From assembly GCF_002951615.1 (NCBI RefSeq), contig NZ_CP019063.1, positions 124,001 through 188,000 on the forward strand: 64,000 nucleotides of DNA, given 5' to 3'. This document shows, piece after piece, positions 48,644-58,789 of the stretch; position 1 is the first letter of the stretch; the number at the start of each line of letters is the position of its first letter. Under the pieces are notes generated by a model. It saw nothing but the letters and a program-made list of their open reading frames with translations, made no database searches and had not been told where the DNA came from. Origin of the DNA: Rahnella sikkimica (GTDB taxonomy: Bacteria > Pseudomonadota > Gammaproteobacteria > Enterobacterales > Enterobacteriaceae). Made by a program: the position numbers and the translations under genes.

Positions 48644-51421
48644 TTATTGCATCGCGTATTTCGCTGCATTCTGTCCCGCAAGAATACCGAAGATAATGAT
48701 ATCTGCAACGGCATTCCCGCCGATACGGTTACCGCCGTGGATCCCGCCGACCACTTCACCGGCCGCGAACGCACCGCTGAGCACCTGTTTCTGAGCATCC
48801 AGCACGCAGGTATCGGTGTTAATAGTCACGCCGCCCATGGTGTGGTGAACCCCCGGCGCGATACGGATTGCGTAGAACGGCCCCTGATTGATCGGATGGC
48901 GCATCGCCGTTTTACGGCCAAACTCTGCATCGTCCTGTTTATCCACCGCAACGTTGTAATTTTCCAGCGTAGCGAGGAATGCGTCTGATCCCATTTCCAG
49001 CTTCGCGGCCAGTTCACGTGGCGTTGCTCCGCTGATCACGAACCCGCGAGCAATATACTCATCCGCCGCTTTGTTGTTTAAACGTACCTGCTCGTCAAAG
49101 ACCACGTAGGCAAACTTCTCTGGCAGGCCGATGATTTTTGCAGACACTTTGTCGCGCGTTTCCATCTCATTGAAGAAGCGATGCCCCGCCTGGCTGACCA
49201 GAATCGCACCGCCGCCACGGATGGCTTCGGAAATCAGATATGACGTTGTCTGTTCCACGGTCGGGTGAATCTGGATCTCGCCCATATCGACAGTACCGGC
49301 ACCGATATTTTCCAGAATGGCGATACCGCCGCCGGTTGCGCCTTTGTGGTTGGTGGTCACGAAACCGTCCAGCTCAGGGCGATATTTCACGACCATGTCG
49401 CGGTTGGCGCTGAAACCACCGGTCGCGACAATCACGCTTTTGGCGTTTATCGTCAGCACTTCGTTTTCATCATTGAGCAGATCTACGCCCTGCACCGCGC
49501 CGTTGGTGTAACGGATTTCGGTCACAGACGTATCCAGCATTACGTCGATATTACGTTTGTTGAGGTTTTTCACCAGACCGCTGATCAGGAAGCCACCGAC
49601 TGCGCTGCGATCTGCCGGGCGGTGCGTGCGGTCAATGCTCATCCCGCCGGTAATGGTGATATCGCTCAGTTCAATGTCGTGTGCTGCCAGCCATTCGACG
49701 GCCTGCGGGGCGCGTTCGATGAATTCTTTCAGCAGCACGGTGTTATTTTTGAACTGACCGCCTTTCAGGGTTTCCTGATAGAACAGCTCTTTGCTGTCTT
49801 CGATGCCTTTCAGTTTCTGATAACGGGTTTCTGCAGCGTTCATGCCTACAGAGGCTTTGATGGTGTTACCGCCGATGGTAGACATTTTCTCGACGATCAG
49901 CACTTTCGCGCCTTCATCACAGGCCTGAATCGCCGCCGCCAGACCAGCACCGCCGCTACCGACCACGACCACGTCGTAGCTTTGCGGTTCGGACAGGCTG
50001 CCGCCCTCTTCCAGCAACTGCGCTTTGCAGGATTTCGCGATAGCTTTGGATACCGCTTTTTTCACCGCTTCACTCTGTTCAGTTGCACCCGTAACGGCGT
50101 CAACGTGCGGGCTGTTAGCATCCAGAATACGGGTACGGATGATGTCGAAGCTGGTGGTGAATTCCACATCCAGATCCGCACCGGCTTCCAGCACAATGTC
50201 CGTAATGCGGTCGGTTTCCAGACTGACGTTAACCGCCACTTCATACGCGTTGTCCTGCACTTTTTCCTGGAACACACCGGCTTTGAATTTTTTCGACGAC
50301 ATGCTCATATCGCGGATCATCGCGTCAACCAGCGAGAAGCGCCAAAGTGGTTCAGGAATAGTCAGGGCTTCGCGCTGGGTGCTGTCGATGAACAGGTCGA
50401 GTTTCTGGTCACTGGCAATCCGGTCAGTCCAGTCCGGATATGCAATGCAGGCTTTACCGATGGCAATCATGTCGTAGCCATGTTCCAGCGCCAGCTCCGC
50501 GTCGGCTTTGTTCACAATCCCACCCACGCCCATCACCGGAATCGCGGCCAGTGTTTCAGAACGCATCGCGACATACTTGTCGATAAGCGGCGTCGGATCC
50601 GTGGTGTCGTTGATGGAAGGACGTAGCGAATAACCGAGGGAGAAATGGAGATAATCCAGACCACGCGCTGCCAGTTGCTCAAGCAGATACATCGTGTCTG
50701 CAAAGCGGATACCCGGCTCCTCGAGTTCTTCCGGTGAGAAACGGTAGCCAATAATGAAAGAAGAATCGGCGTATTTCTGCGCCATCTGATGGGTGATATC
50801 CAGCACCGCCAGCGGGAAGCGGGCGCGGTTTTCGCGGCTACCGCCCCATTTGTCGTTACGCTGATTGGAGTTCGGGGAGAAGAACTGCTGGATGAGGTAA
50901 GTGTTCGCGCCGTGAATTTCTACGCCATCGAAACCGGCTTCAATCGCGCGGCGGGTCGCTTCACCAAATTTGGCGATCATGTCGTCCACTTCTTCGGCGG
51001 TTAACGCCACCGGCGTTGCCGCGCCGTCACGCGGAGCAGCCAGCGCACTTGGCGCAACCGGCTGCTGACCGCCGATCAGTTTCGGCTCGCTCATGCGGCC
51101 ACCGTGATAAATCTGCAAGAGCGCTTTAGAACCCTGAGATTTTACCGCTTCGGCAATTTTCGCCAGACCGGCAATTTTGCTGTCGTTGTCGATGCCGATA
51201 GCGCCCGGGAATGCGAGGCCTTTGTCATCCACAAAACAGCATTCCACGATGACGGTACCGATACTGCCCGCACGGGCACGATAATATTCAACCAGCTCGC
51301 TGGTGACGGTGCCATCGTAAAAACCGGTGCAGGTGGTCATTGGCGCCATCAGGATACGGTTTTTCAGTACGGTACCATTCGGCAGAGTGAACGGACTCAA
51401 TAGCGGTGCGTTGGTGCTCAT
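48644..51421 (-). CDS. Soluble NADH:fumarate oxidoreductase (OYE + FMN_bind + FAD_binding_2)
   Basis: 925 residues in three parts. Residues 1-~345 are an Old-Yellow-Enzyme barrel (HGANTYLIQQFFSPNSNQR; GVGGIVNKADAE), the likely NADH site. Residues ~365-455 are an FMN_bind domain with acceptor VTGATEQS (Thr447). Residues ~475-920 are a fumarate-reductase flavoprotein domain: VVVVGSGGAGLAAAIQA, IQIHPTVEQ, GHRFFNE (Arg748), VHHTMGG, GGIHGGNRIGGNA. All four substrate residues known from Shewanella FccA have counterparts. The same domain order is known from a cytosolic Klebsiella pneumoniae enzyme that reduces fumarate with NADH after ApbE flavinylation. No signal peptide. The adjoining apbE supports the assignment. 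Confidence 0.92.
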   Translation of the reverse strand: MSTNAPLLSPFTLPNGTVLKNRILMAPMTTCTGFYDGTVTSELVEYYRARAGSIGTVIVECCFVDDKGLAFPGAIGIDNDSKIAGLAKIAEAVKSQGSKALLQIYHGGRMSEPKLIGGQQPVAPSALAAPRDGAATPVALTAEEVDDMIAKFGEATRRAIEAGFDGVEIHGANTYLIQQFFSPNSNQRNDKWGGSRENRARFPLAVLDITHQMAQKYADSSFIIGYRFSPEELEEPGIRFADTMYLLEQLAARGLDYLHFSLGYSLRPSINDTTDPTPLIDKYVAMRSETLAAIPVMGVGGIVNKADAELALEHGYDMIAIGKACIAYPDWTDRIASDQKLDLFIDSTQREALTIPEPLWRFSLVDAMIRDMSMSSKKFKAGVFQEKVQDNAYEVAVNVSLETDRITDIVLEAGADLDVEFTTSFDIIRTRILDANSPHVDAVTGATEQSEAVKKAVSKAIAKSCKAQLLEEGGSLSEPQSYDVVVVGSGGAGLAAAIQACDEGAKVLIVEKMSTIGGNTIKASVGMNAAETRYQKLKGIEDSKELFYQETLKGGQFKNNTVLLKEFIERAPQAVEWLAAHDIELSDITITGGMSIDRTHRPADRSAVGGFLISGLVKNLNKRNIDVMLDTSVTEIRYTNGAVQGVDLLNDENEVLTINAKSVIVATGGFSANRDMVVKYRPELDGFVTTNHKGATGGGIAILENIGAGTVDMGEIQIHPTVEQTTSYLISEAIRGGGAILVSQAGHRFFNEMETRDKVSAKIIGLPEKFAYVVFDEQVRLNNKAADEYIARGFVISGATPRELAAKLEMGSDAFLATLENYNVAVDKQDDAEFGRKTAMRHPINQGPFYAIRIAPGVHHTMGGVTINTDTCVLDAQKQVLSGAFAAGEVVGGIHGGNRIGGNAVADIIIFGILAGQNAAKYAMQ

Positions 51422-51478
51422 AATTGTAACTCCAAATTTTAAGTATTAATTTTCTGAATTCTTTACCGGCCGCTATTT

Positions 51479-51518
51479 AACGAAATATATGGTTATTATT
51501 TGTGTGTTTTATTTCGTT
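51479..51518. repeat. Inverted repeat upstream of the fumarate oxidoreductase gene
   Basis: AACGAAATA (51479-51487) and TATTTCGTT (51510-51518) are exact complements separated by 22 nt, 58-97 nt before the start codon. They could be a regulator site. The remaining intergenic DNA (51520-51950) is AT-rich with no gene visible. Confidence 0.4.
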
Positions 51519-51954
51519 GCCGATTTCATGTTATTAATATAGTTTTATTTTTAGTTTCTAAACCCATTACATTAGTTTAATAACTATTTATCTATTAACT
51601 TAATGGCTGTTATATTAAAAATATGTTAACGCTAAAAACAAATAATCACATTCGTGTAAAGTACTCCCTTATTTGTATTTAAATGATCGGATTACTATTA
51701 CATCCACGGCCTGTTTCCCCGCGAAAAATCAGAGAACTCACGCGCCTGCAAGGCCGTTTGCATCAGGGCAGGCCGAGTTTGCAGATGTGAATGACTCGCA
51801 TTAGAGGTACTCCTTCCTTCGCGCGTCTCCCCCCATAAAGAGGCACTAATCGCAATTTATTTCGGGCATTACGGCACAGTGCGTTAAACCTGTTCAAAAC
51901 ACGCCACGAACATCTCAATTCTTGTTTTAAAAAATAAACCATCACCGTATTTTG

Positions 51955-51968
51955 TTGATCAAGATCAA
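51955..51968. promoter_or_regulatory. FNR box upstream of the DASS transporter gene
   Basis: TTGATCAAGATCAA is an exact TTGAT-N4-ATCAA site, inside the larger near-palindrome TGTTGATCAAGATCAACA. Its centre (51961.5) is about 41.5-43.5 nt before the start site predicted from the downstream -10, as in class II FNR-activated promoters. Confidence 0.88.
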
Positions 51969-51992
51969 CAGTAATAAATAGGGAAAACGCAT

Positions 51993-51998
51993 TATATA
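51993..51998 (+). promoter_or_regulatory. Probable -10 element of the DASS/fumarase transcript
   Basis: TATATA within ATTATATAAAC, spaced correctly from the FNR box; it implies a leader of roughly 175 nt before the ATG at 52181. Confidence 0.6.
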
Positions 51999-52180
51999 AA
52001 CATTTCCTCCCTCTTAAGGGGAACGACATCTACCAAACACAAATAATAATAACGGGGCAGGTTCTCATTAAGAAACAGGCAACGTTAAATAACTAAAAAA
52101 ATCAAAGTAACTAAAAAAAACACATAAGACATTTTACCTAAGCATCATCACAATATTCCTAACTACCTAAGATAAATATT

Positions 52181-53692
52181 ATGAGCGAAATAACAAAAAC
52201 TGCGGTGAAAGAGCCAGCGAAAAAAGCCGAGTCCGGCAAGAAAAATCGCTGGATCTTTATGTTACTTCCTGTGCTGGTGGCGGTGTTGCTGCTGCTGGTT
52301 CCCACTCCCGATGGACTTGAACCTTACGCATGGCACTTTTTCGCCATTTTTGTCGGCGTCATCGTAGGTCTGATCTTCGAGCCACTGCCAGGTGCCGTTA
52401 TCGGCCTGACTGGCGTCGTGGTCATCGCCCTCTTCAGCCAGTGGTTGCTGTTTAGCCCGGCGGAGATGGCCGATCCGAAATTCAAAATGGCTGCACAATC
52501 TTTCAAATGGGCAGTCAGTGGTTTCGGTAACTCAACGGTCTGGTTAATCTTCGGCGCGTTCATGTTTGCCGCCGGCTACGATAAAACCCAGTTTGGCCGC
52601 CGTCTGGCGCTGATCCTGGTGAAATATCTGGGCCGCCGCAGCCTGACGCTCGGTTATGCCATCACCTTTGCAGACTTACTGCTGGCACCGTTCACACCGT
52701 CCAATACCGCGCGCAGCGGCGGCACGATCTACCCGATCATTGCCAACCTGCCACCGCTGTACGGCTCAAAACCTAACGACCCGAGCGCACGCAAAATCGG
52801 TTCTTATCTGATGTGGGTGGCGATCACTGCGGCGTGTATCACCAGCTCTATGTTCCTGTCTGCACTGGCACCTAACCTGCTGGCGCTGGGCATCGTGAAC
52901 AGCGTCACCGGGATCAACATTTCCTGGGGCACCTGGTTCATGGCGTTCCTGCCGGTCGGCCTGCTGCTGCTGCTGACCATGCCGCTGCTGGCGTACTGGT
53001 TCTACCCACCGGAAGTCAAAATCAACGACGAAGTACCAAAATGGGCAACGTCTGAACTGGCAAAACTGGGCAGAATGTCCCGTCACGAAATCCTGCTGCT
53101 GGTCTTCGTATGCTGTGCGCTGGCGATGTGGATTTTCGCTGCCAGCTTCATTGAGCCTGCAATGGCTGCGCTGCTGGTTGTGGTTCTAATGTTGTGGACC
53201 GGCGTTCTGAACTGGAACGATATCACCAGCAACAAACCCGCCTGGAACACCTTTGCCTGGTTCGCCACGCTGGTTGCCCTGGCTGACGGCCTGTCCCGCA
53301 CCGGTTTCATCGCCTGGCTGGGTAAAGAAGGCGCTGCGCTGATGGGCGGCATCTCTCCTGGCGCAGCGACCATCGCCCTGCTGCTGGCGTTCTACCTGTT
53401 GCACTATCTGTTTGCCAGCACCACCGCACACACCACCGCACTTTTACCGGCTATGCTGACTATTGGTGCTGCGATTCCGGGCATCAATATGCAGGTGTTC
53501 TGTCTGCTGATGGTGACGTCTCTGGGTATTATGGGGATCATCACACCGTACGGTACTGGCCCGAGTCCGATTTACTACGGAAGTGGTTATCTGCCAACGA
53601 AAGATTACTGGCGTCTGGGCACCATCTTCGGTGCAATCTTCCTGGTCGCATTACTGGTTATCGGCTACCCGTGGATGGTGATGATGTTCTGA
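52181..53692 (+). CDS. DASS-family (SLC13) dicarboxylate/tricarboxylate transporter
   Basis: 503 residues with 12 or so membrane segments after a ~20-residue basic cytoplasmic start (KKAESGKKNR). The two substrate/cation SNT-type motifs are seen as LLAPFTPSNTARSGGT (about 165-180) and LFASTTAHTTALLPA (about 410-424), and the family end ITPYGTGPSPIYYGSGYL is present. It is close to the CitT/TtdT group of anion exchangers. With a fumarase gene next in line and DcuSR and a fumarate reductase nearby, malate, tartrate or fumarate in exchange for succinate is the likely job. Preceded by a perfect FNR box. Confidence 0.88.
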   Translation: MSEITKTAVKEPAKKAESGKKNRWIFMLLPVLVAVLLLLVPTPDGLEPYAWHFFAIFVGVIVGLIFEPLPGAVIGLTGVVVIALFSQWLLFSPAEMADPKFKMAAQSFKWAVSGFGNSTVWLIFGAFMFAAGYDKTQFGRRLALILVKYLGRRSLTLGYAITFADLLLAPFTPSNTARSGGTIYPIIANLPPLYGSKPNDPSARKIGSYLMWVAITAACITSSMFLSALAPNLLALGIVNSVTGINISWGTWFMAFLPVGLLLLLTMPLLAYWFYPPEVKINDEVPKWATSELAKLGRMSRHEILLLVFVCCALAMWIFAASFIEPAMAALLVVVLMLWTGVLNWNDITSNKPAWNTFAWFATLVALADGLSRTGFIAWLGKEGAALMGGISPGAATIALLLAFYLLHYLFASTTAHTTALLPAMLTIGAAIPGINMQVFCLLMVTSLGIMGIITPYGTGPSPIYYGSGYLPTKDYWRLGTIFGAIFLVALLVIGYPWMVMMF

Positions 53693-53758
53693 GGGTGTGT
53701 ATAAAATCACCCACAAAGCATTAACAGAGCATTTACTGAAATAAAACAGTTAAACCAC

Positions 53759-53787
53759 GTTGCCAGCCTGTGTATTTGGCTGGCAAC
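53759..53787 (+). terminator. Intercistronic hairpin between DASS and fumarase genes
   Basis: GTTGCCAGCC and GGCTGGCAAC, perfect 10-bp stem, 9-nt loop, no T-run after it. Probably an mRNA end/processing point or partial attenuator. Confidence 0.5.
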
Positions 53788-53882
53788 ATACGGAACGAAT
53801 AGAAACGTCGCCGTGATTTTCCCGTACTCTTCCTGAAAATCGTTGTACCCGTGGCGGCCATAACGGATTAAGTGAGAAAACA

Positions 53883-55529
53883 ATGTCGAACAAACCTTTC
53901 TACTATCAGAATCCCTTCCCCGTTTCCAAAGATGAAACCGAATACTATTTGCTGACCAAAGATCACGTCTCTGTCAGCCAGTTTGACGGTGAAGACGTTT
54001 TAAAAGTCGCGCCGCAAGCGCTTACCCTGCTGGCTCAGCACGCATTCCACGATGCTTCTTTCATGCTGCGCCCTGCACATCAGCAACAAGTTGCCGCGAT
54101 CCTGGATGACCCGGAAGCCAGCGAGAACGACAAATACGTTGCATTGCAGTTCCTGAGAAACTCAGAGATCGCCGCGAAAGGCATTCTGCCAACCTGCCAG
54201 GATACCGGCACCGCGATCATCATGGGCAAAAAAGGCCAGCACGTCTGGACCGGCGGCAACGACGAAGCCAGCCTGTCTCAGGGCGTGTACAACACGTTCA
54301 TCGAAGATAACCTGCGCTATTCCCAAAATGCCGCGCTGGATATGTACAAAGAAGTGAACACCGGTACCAACCTGCCAGCACAAATCGACCTCTACAGCGT
54401 CGATGGCGACGAGTACAAATTCCTGTGCATCGCCAAAGGCGGCGGTTCTGCGAACAAAACCTATCTTTATCAGGAAACCAAAGCGCTGATCACCCCGGCG
54501 AAACTGAAAGGTTATCTGGTTGAGAAAATGCTCACGCTGGGTACAGCGGCTTGCCCTCCGTACCATATCGCGTTTGTGATTGGCGGCACTTCCGCAGAAG
54601 CCACCCTGAAAACGGTGAAACTGGCGTCCACGCATTACTACGATGGCCTGCCAACGGAAGGTAACGAGCACGGTCAGGCATTCCGCGATGTTCAGCTCGA
54701 ACAGGAACTGCTGGTCGAAGCAAACAATCTGGGCCTCGGCGCACAGTTCGGTGGCAAATACTTTGCTCACGACATCCGCGTTGTCCGTCTGCCACGCCAC
54801 GGCGCTTCCTGCCCGGTAGGCATGGGCGTGTCCTGCTCCGCTGACCGCAATATCCGCGCGAAAATCAACAAAGACGGCATCTGGATTGAGAAACTGGAAA
54901 ACAATCCGGGCAAATACATTCCTGAATCACTGCGTCATGCAGGCGAAGGTGAAGCCGTTAAGGTTGACCTGAACCGTCCGATGAAAGAAATCCTCGCACA
55001 GCTTTCAGAATATCCGGTGTCTACCCGCCTTTCCCTGAGCGGTACGATTATCGTGGGCCGTGACATTGCGCACGCCAAACTGAAAGAGCGTCTTGATAAC
55101 GGCGAAGGCTTGCCGCAGTACGTTAAAGATCACCCGATTTACTATGCAGGCCCGGCGAAAACGCCTGAAGGTTATGCCTCCGGTTCCCTCGGCCCGACCA
55201 CCGCAGGCCGCATGGATTCCTACGTGGATCTTCTGCAATCGAACGGCGGCAGCATGATCATGCTGGCAAAAGGCAACCGCAGCCAGCAAGTGACGGATGC
55301 CTGTCACAAACATGGCGGCTTCTATCTGGGCAGCATCGGCGGCCCGGCAGCGGTTCTGGCTCAGCAAAGTATCAAGAGCCTCGAATGCGTGGAATATCCT
55401 GAGTTAGGGATGGAAGCAATCTGGAAAATTGAAGTAGAAAACTTCCCGGCGTTCATCCTGGTGGATGACAAAGGCAACGACTTCTTCCAGCAGATTCAGC
55501 AAAACCAATGTGCTAAATGCGTGAAGTAA
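53883..55529 (+). CDS. Class I fumarate hydratase (FumA/FumB type)
   Basis: 548 residues, the same length as E. coli FumA/FumB. Oxygen-sensitive [4Fe-4S] enzyme converting malate and fumarate. Cluster cysteines: [10 protein letters not shown] (Cys105), [13 protein letters not shown] and [14 protein letters not shown]. The C-terminal beta-domain has [19 protein letters not shown], with [19 protein letters not shown]. Position behind a DASS carrier and an FNR box suggests the anaerobic, FumB-like role of turning malate into fumarate for reduction, but FumA and FumB cannot be told apart by sequence here. Confidence 0.95.
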   Translation: MSNKPFYYQNPFPVSKDETEYYLLTKDHVSVSQFDGEDVLKVAPQALTLLAQHAFHDASFMLRPAHQQQVAAILDDPEASENDKYVALQFLRNSEIAAKGILPTCQDTGTAIIMGKKGQHVWTGGNDEASLSQGVYNTFIEDNLRYSQNAALDMYKEVNTGTNLPAQIDLYSVDGDEYKFLCIAKGGGSANKTYLYQETKALITPAKLKGYLVEKMLTLGTAACPPYHIAFVIGGTSAEATLKTVKLASTHYYDGLPTEGNEHGQAFRDVQLEQELLVEANNLGLGAQFGGKYFAHDIRVVRLPRHGASCPVGMGVSCSADRNIRAKINKDGIWIEKLENNPGKYIPESLRHAGEGEAVKVDLNRPMKEILAQLSEYPVSTRLSLSGTIIVGRDIAHAKLKERLDNGEGLPQYVKDHPIYYAGPAKTPEGYASGSLGPTTAGRMDSYVDLLQSNGGSMIMLAKGNRSQQVTDACHKHGGFYLGSIGGPAAVLAQQSIKSLECVEYPELGMEAIWKIEVENFPAFILVDDKGNDFFQQIQQNQCAKCVK

Positions 55530-55552
55530 TCGCATTGCAGTAAAAACAAAAG

Positions 55553-55579
55553 GCCCGCCGTAAATGGCGGGCTTTTTTA
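55553..55579 (+). terminator. Terminator of the fumarase gene
   Basis: GCCCGCC and GGCGGGC, 7-bp stem with a 6-nt loop, followed by TTTTTTA. Confidence 0.92.
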
Positions 55580-55606
55580 TCAGCTCAGGTCACTGCACTT
55601 CCCGCG

Positions 55607-56551
55607 TCAAGACATCATAAAAATCACGATCCCTTCCGTCACAATTCCGAGCGCTGTCCCGATGAGAATGGAAGATGACGCGGATTCCACGTAGGTATCG
55701 CTGCGCACCGCAAACATCCCGGCGGCAATCGCCGACGGCGTGGCACCGATAATCACCACCTGCTGCAACAGCGTGTGGCTCAGACCAAAGGCTATTCCGG
55801 CGGCGGCCATGATGGCGGGCTGGATTAAGTTTTTCATGCCGATATTGGTAAACGTATGGATATTCAGCGTCGGGCGTTCGCCGAAGAACAACAGCCCCAG
55901 CGCGAACAACGAAATCCCCCCCGCTGTTTTCCCCATCATTTCAACCGAAGACGACAGCAACTCCGGGATTTTGATCCCCGCCAGACTCATGATGACGCCG
56001 AGAACCGGGATCCACACAATCGGGTTACGCACCGCTTTAAACAGGTTGGTCAGGATCATTTTGCCCAGACTGCCCTGCCCGGCCAGTTCACTGTTTTCAT
56101 CACCCATGCGGATCAGAACAATGGTCAGCGGGATCATCAGCACGCTGGTGATGAGGTTACCCACCAGCACCCCCAGAAAACCTTCCGGCCCGATAAGGAC
56201 GGCCAGAACCGGCGCGCCGAAGTACGCCATATCCGGGAAGGCGCACACCAGTGACTGAATGGCGCTGGTTTTTATGTCGTGACGAAACAGAAAACGCGAG
56301 ATGCACAATGTCAGAAGATAAGATCCCATCAGACCGATCACCAGCACAGCCATAAAGGATAAATTCTGTATTTTGGACGGATCGGTGTGCAATGCGCCGA
56401 TAAAAAGATGTAATGGCAACGCAAAACGAATCACCACAGTCGCTAATACCGTTGCATCGTCACGTTTCATATAACCGAGTTTTCCGCTCAGCCAGCCTAA
56501 AACCATAACAAAAACTAAAGGAAATAAAGAGGATAAGAGTAACGTTGGCAT
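55607..56551 (-). CDS. AEC-family (auxin efflux carrier-like) permease
   Basis: 314 residues with 10 hydrophobic segments in two inverted five-helix halves, as in the AEC/BART group that includes the malate permease MleP and malonate permease MdcF. Visible motifs: LPLHLFIGAL, DMAYFGAPVLAVLIGPEG, NPIVWIPVLGVIMSLAGI, ATPSAIAAGMFAVRS. It likely exchanges an organic acid. It is divergent from the malic enzyme gene, and a perfect CRP box with a matching -10 lies upstream of this gene. Confidence 0.85.
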   Translation of the reverse strand: MPTLLLSSLFPLVFVMVLGWLSGKLGYMKRDDATVLATVVIRFALPLHLFIGALHTDPSKIQNLSFMAVLVIGLMGSYLLTLCISRFLFRHDIKTSAIQSLVCAFPDMAYFGAPVLAVLIGPEGFLGVLVGNLITSVLMIPLTIVLIRMGDENSELAGQGSLGKMILTNLFKAVRNPIVWIPVLGVIMSLAGIKIPELLSSSVEMMGKTAGGISLFALGLLFFGERPTLNIHTFTNIGMKNLIQPAIMAAAGIAFGLSHTLLQQVVIIGATPSAIAAGMFAVRSDTYVESASSSILIGTALGIVTEGIVIFMMS

Positions 56552-56609
56552 AATCAGACCTTTTTCTTTTTTATAGTTAATTGAATGAAGAAAAATAAAA
56601 CTGCGAGTC

Positions 56610-56615
56610 TTTATA
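56610..56615 (-). promoter_or_regulatory. Probable -10 element of the AEC permease gene
   Basis: On the minus strand this reads TATAAA. The predicted start site (~56603) is 41.5 nt from the centre of the CRP box, the class II distance. Confidence 0.55.
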
Positions 56616-56636
56616 TTATTTTCGCTCAGTGGTAAG

Positions 56637-56652
56637 TGTGATAATGCTCACA
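56637..56652. promoter_or_regulatory. CRP box upstream of the AEC permease gene
   Basis: TGTGATAATGCTCACA is an exact TGTGA-N6-TCACA site, 86-101 nt upstream of the permease start and about 385 nt from the malic enzyme start, so it most likely serves the permease. The rest of the 485-nt divergent region is AT-rich; no gene is seen. Confidence 0.9.
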
Positions 56653-57036
56653 TCTGTTTACCTGCTGAGAATAACAATAATTACTTAACCAATAAAAACA
56701 TATAAATCAATAGCTTATTAAAACACTGAATTATTTAACTTAAGTGCGCTGTTATTTTATTAGTTACACTGAATTATTCTGAAATATCCAACAACACACT
56801 GACGAATTTCATCACTAAGTAAGTATTTAAATGCTTTTGTAATTTGTGTAACCAGAACCTCCCCCTCTCGCGTGATATAAAAACCAGACAATAATAAAGA
56901 CTATTTCCGGCTGCTGTGCGCTTTTTATTTTATTTAATTCACTCTGATTCGATTGTTCATAGGATTTTACTGCGAGGGATCCTTAGGCGAAGAAATAACG
57001 CCGAAGGAAATCACTGAGTACAAACTCTAAGGCTTA

Positions 57037-58725
57037 ATGATGTTAAAAAAACGCCCACTCTACACGCATTACACCGGTTCGCTGTTACTCGAAAATCCGC
57101 TGCTGAACAAAGGTTCGGCCTTCAGCCGCGAAGAACGTCTGGCGCTTAATCTGAACGGATTGCTGCCAAACCAGGTGGAAACCATCAGCGAACAGACCGA
57201 CCGCGCTTACACCCAATTCTCTGAATTCAAACGTGATATCTCCAAACATGTTTATCTGCGCAATATCCAGGACACCAACGAAACACTCTTCTATAACCTG
57301 GTGAATTCCCATCTGGAAGAAATGCTGCCGATCATCTACACCCCGACCGTTGGCGAAGCGTGCGAGCATTTCTCTGATATCTACCGCCGCGCCAGAGGGT
57401 TGTTTATCTCCTACCCGGACCGCGACAACATCGATGAAATGCTGCAAAACTTCTCCAAAAATGACATCCGGGTGATCGTCGTCACCGACGGCGAACGCAT
57501 TCTGGGGCTGGGCGATCAGGGCATCGGCGGGATGGGTATTCCTATCGGTAAACTCTCGTTGTACACCTCCTGTGGAGGGATCAACCCGGCCAATACGTTA
57601 CCAATCATGCTTGACGTCGGCACGAATAATGCGCAACGCCTTGATGACCCGCTGTATATGGGCTGGCGCCACCCGCGCATTACCGACGGTGAGTACAATG
57701 AATTCATGGATATGTTCATTCAGGCTGTGAAAACGCGCTGGCCGGACGTATTGCTTCAGTTCGAAGATTTCGCGCAAACCAACGCGATGCCCTTGCTGGA
57801 GCGTTATCGTGATGAGCTTTGCTGCTTCAATGATGATATTCAGGGCACCGCCGCTGTCACGCTGGGCTGCCTGATTGCCGCCAGCCATGCCGCCGGGACG
57901 CAACTGCGCGACCAGCGCGTAACCTTCCTTGGCGCGGGTTCTGCCGGCTGCGGTATCGCAGAAAAAATTGTTGCGCAGATGATTGCCGAAGGTGCAACGG
58001 AAGATGAAGCGCGCAGCCAGGTCTTTATGGTGGATCGCTTTGGCCTGCTGACGGATGACATGCCGAACGTGCTCGCTTTCCAGCGCAAGCTGGTCACGCG
58101 CAAAGCCAACATTGCCCACTGGAAAGTCGATGCCCAAAACATTTCGTTGCAGGATGTCGTACATAACTCCAAACCGACGATTCTGATTGGCGTTTCCGGG
58201 CAACCGGGGCTGTTCACCGAAGAAATCATCCGCGAAATGCACCACAACTGCCACCATCCGATCATCATGCCGCTGTCGAATCCGACGTCGCGCGCTGAAG
58301 CCCGCCCGCAGGACGTGATTGCGTGGACAGAAGGCGCCGCGCTGATGGCCACCGGCAGCCCGTTTGCACCGGTGCATTATCAGGATCACACTTACCCGAT
58401 CCCGCAATGTAACAATGCCTATATTTTCCCCGGTTTAGGTCTGGGGATCCTGGCCGCCAAGGCGCGTCGCGTTACCGACGGAATGTTGCTGGCCGCCAGT
58501 CAGGCGCTGGCCAGCCTTTCTCCGCTGGCAACCACCGGCAAAGGTTCGCTGTTACCGGCTATCGCCGATATTCAGCATGTGTCGAAAGTGATTGCCGCTG
58601 AAGTCGCACGTGTGGCACAGCAGGAAGGTGTGGCACCGGAAATGTCGCAAGAGACGCTGCTAAACCGTCTCGATACTGAATTCTGGAAGCCCGAATACCG
58701 GTCTTACAAGCATTCATCGTTCTGA
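57037..58725 (+). CDS. maeA: NAD-dependent malic enzyme MaeA
   Basis: 562 residues (E. coli MaeA 565). It oxidatively decarboxylates malate to pyruvate with NAD. Malic enzyme motifs: [22 protein letters not shown] at the start (here [20 protein letters not shown]), substrate tyrosine in [12 protein letters not shown], the signature [14 protein letters not shown], the dinucleotide fold [15 protein letters not shown], and [14 protein letters not shown] precedes the ATG. Next to a carrier and the fumarate-reduction genes it would provide pyruvate and NADH from malate, the NADH being used by the fumarate oxidoreductase. Confidence 0.95.
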   Translation: MMLKKRPLYTHYTGSLLLENPLLNKGSAFSREERLALNLNGLLPNQVETISEQTDRAYTQFSEFKRDISKHVYLRNIQDTNETLFYNLVNSHLEEMLPIIYTPTVGEACEHFSDIYRRARGLFISYPDRDNIDEMLQNFSKNDIRVIVVTDGERILGLGDQGIGGMGIPIGKLSLYTSCGGINPANTLPIMLDVGTNNAQRLDDPLYMGWRHPRITDGEYNEFMDMFIQAVKTRWPDVLLQFEDFAQTNAMPLLERYRDELCCFNDDIQGTAAVTLGCLIAASHAAGTQLRDQRVTFLGAGSAGCGIAEKIVAQMIAEGATEDEARSQVFMVDRFGLLTDDMPNVLAFQRKLVTRKANIAHWKVDAQNISLQDVVHNSKPTILIGVSGQPGLFTEEIIREMHHNCHHPIIMPLSNPTSRAEARPQDVIAWTEGAALMATGSPFAPVHYQDHTYPIPQCNNAYIFPGLGLGILAAKARRVTDGMLLAASQALASLSPLATTGKGSLLPAIADIQHVSKVIAAEVARVAQQEGVAPEMSQETLLNRLDTEFWKPEYRSYKHSSF

Positions 58726-58734
58726 TCGTTTGTC

Positions 58735-58760
58735 TGGCCGGCAGAGATGCCGGCCATTTT
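58735..58760 (+). terminator. Terminator of maeA
   Basis: TGGCCGGCA and TGCCGGCCA around GAGA, followed by TTTT. Confidence 0.88.
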
Positions 58761-58789
58761 GATTCTGAAGTACATCCTTGTAATATGCG

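Noticed and set aside
49265..50626. 453-codon plus-strand frame opposite the fumarate oxidoreductase gene
   Set aside because: Composition rich in H, F, Q and R with no domain pattern; the minus-strand frame contains all known domain motifs without a break.
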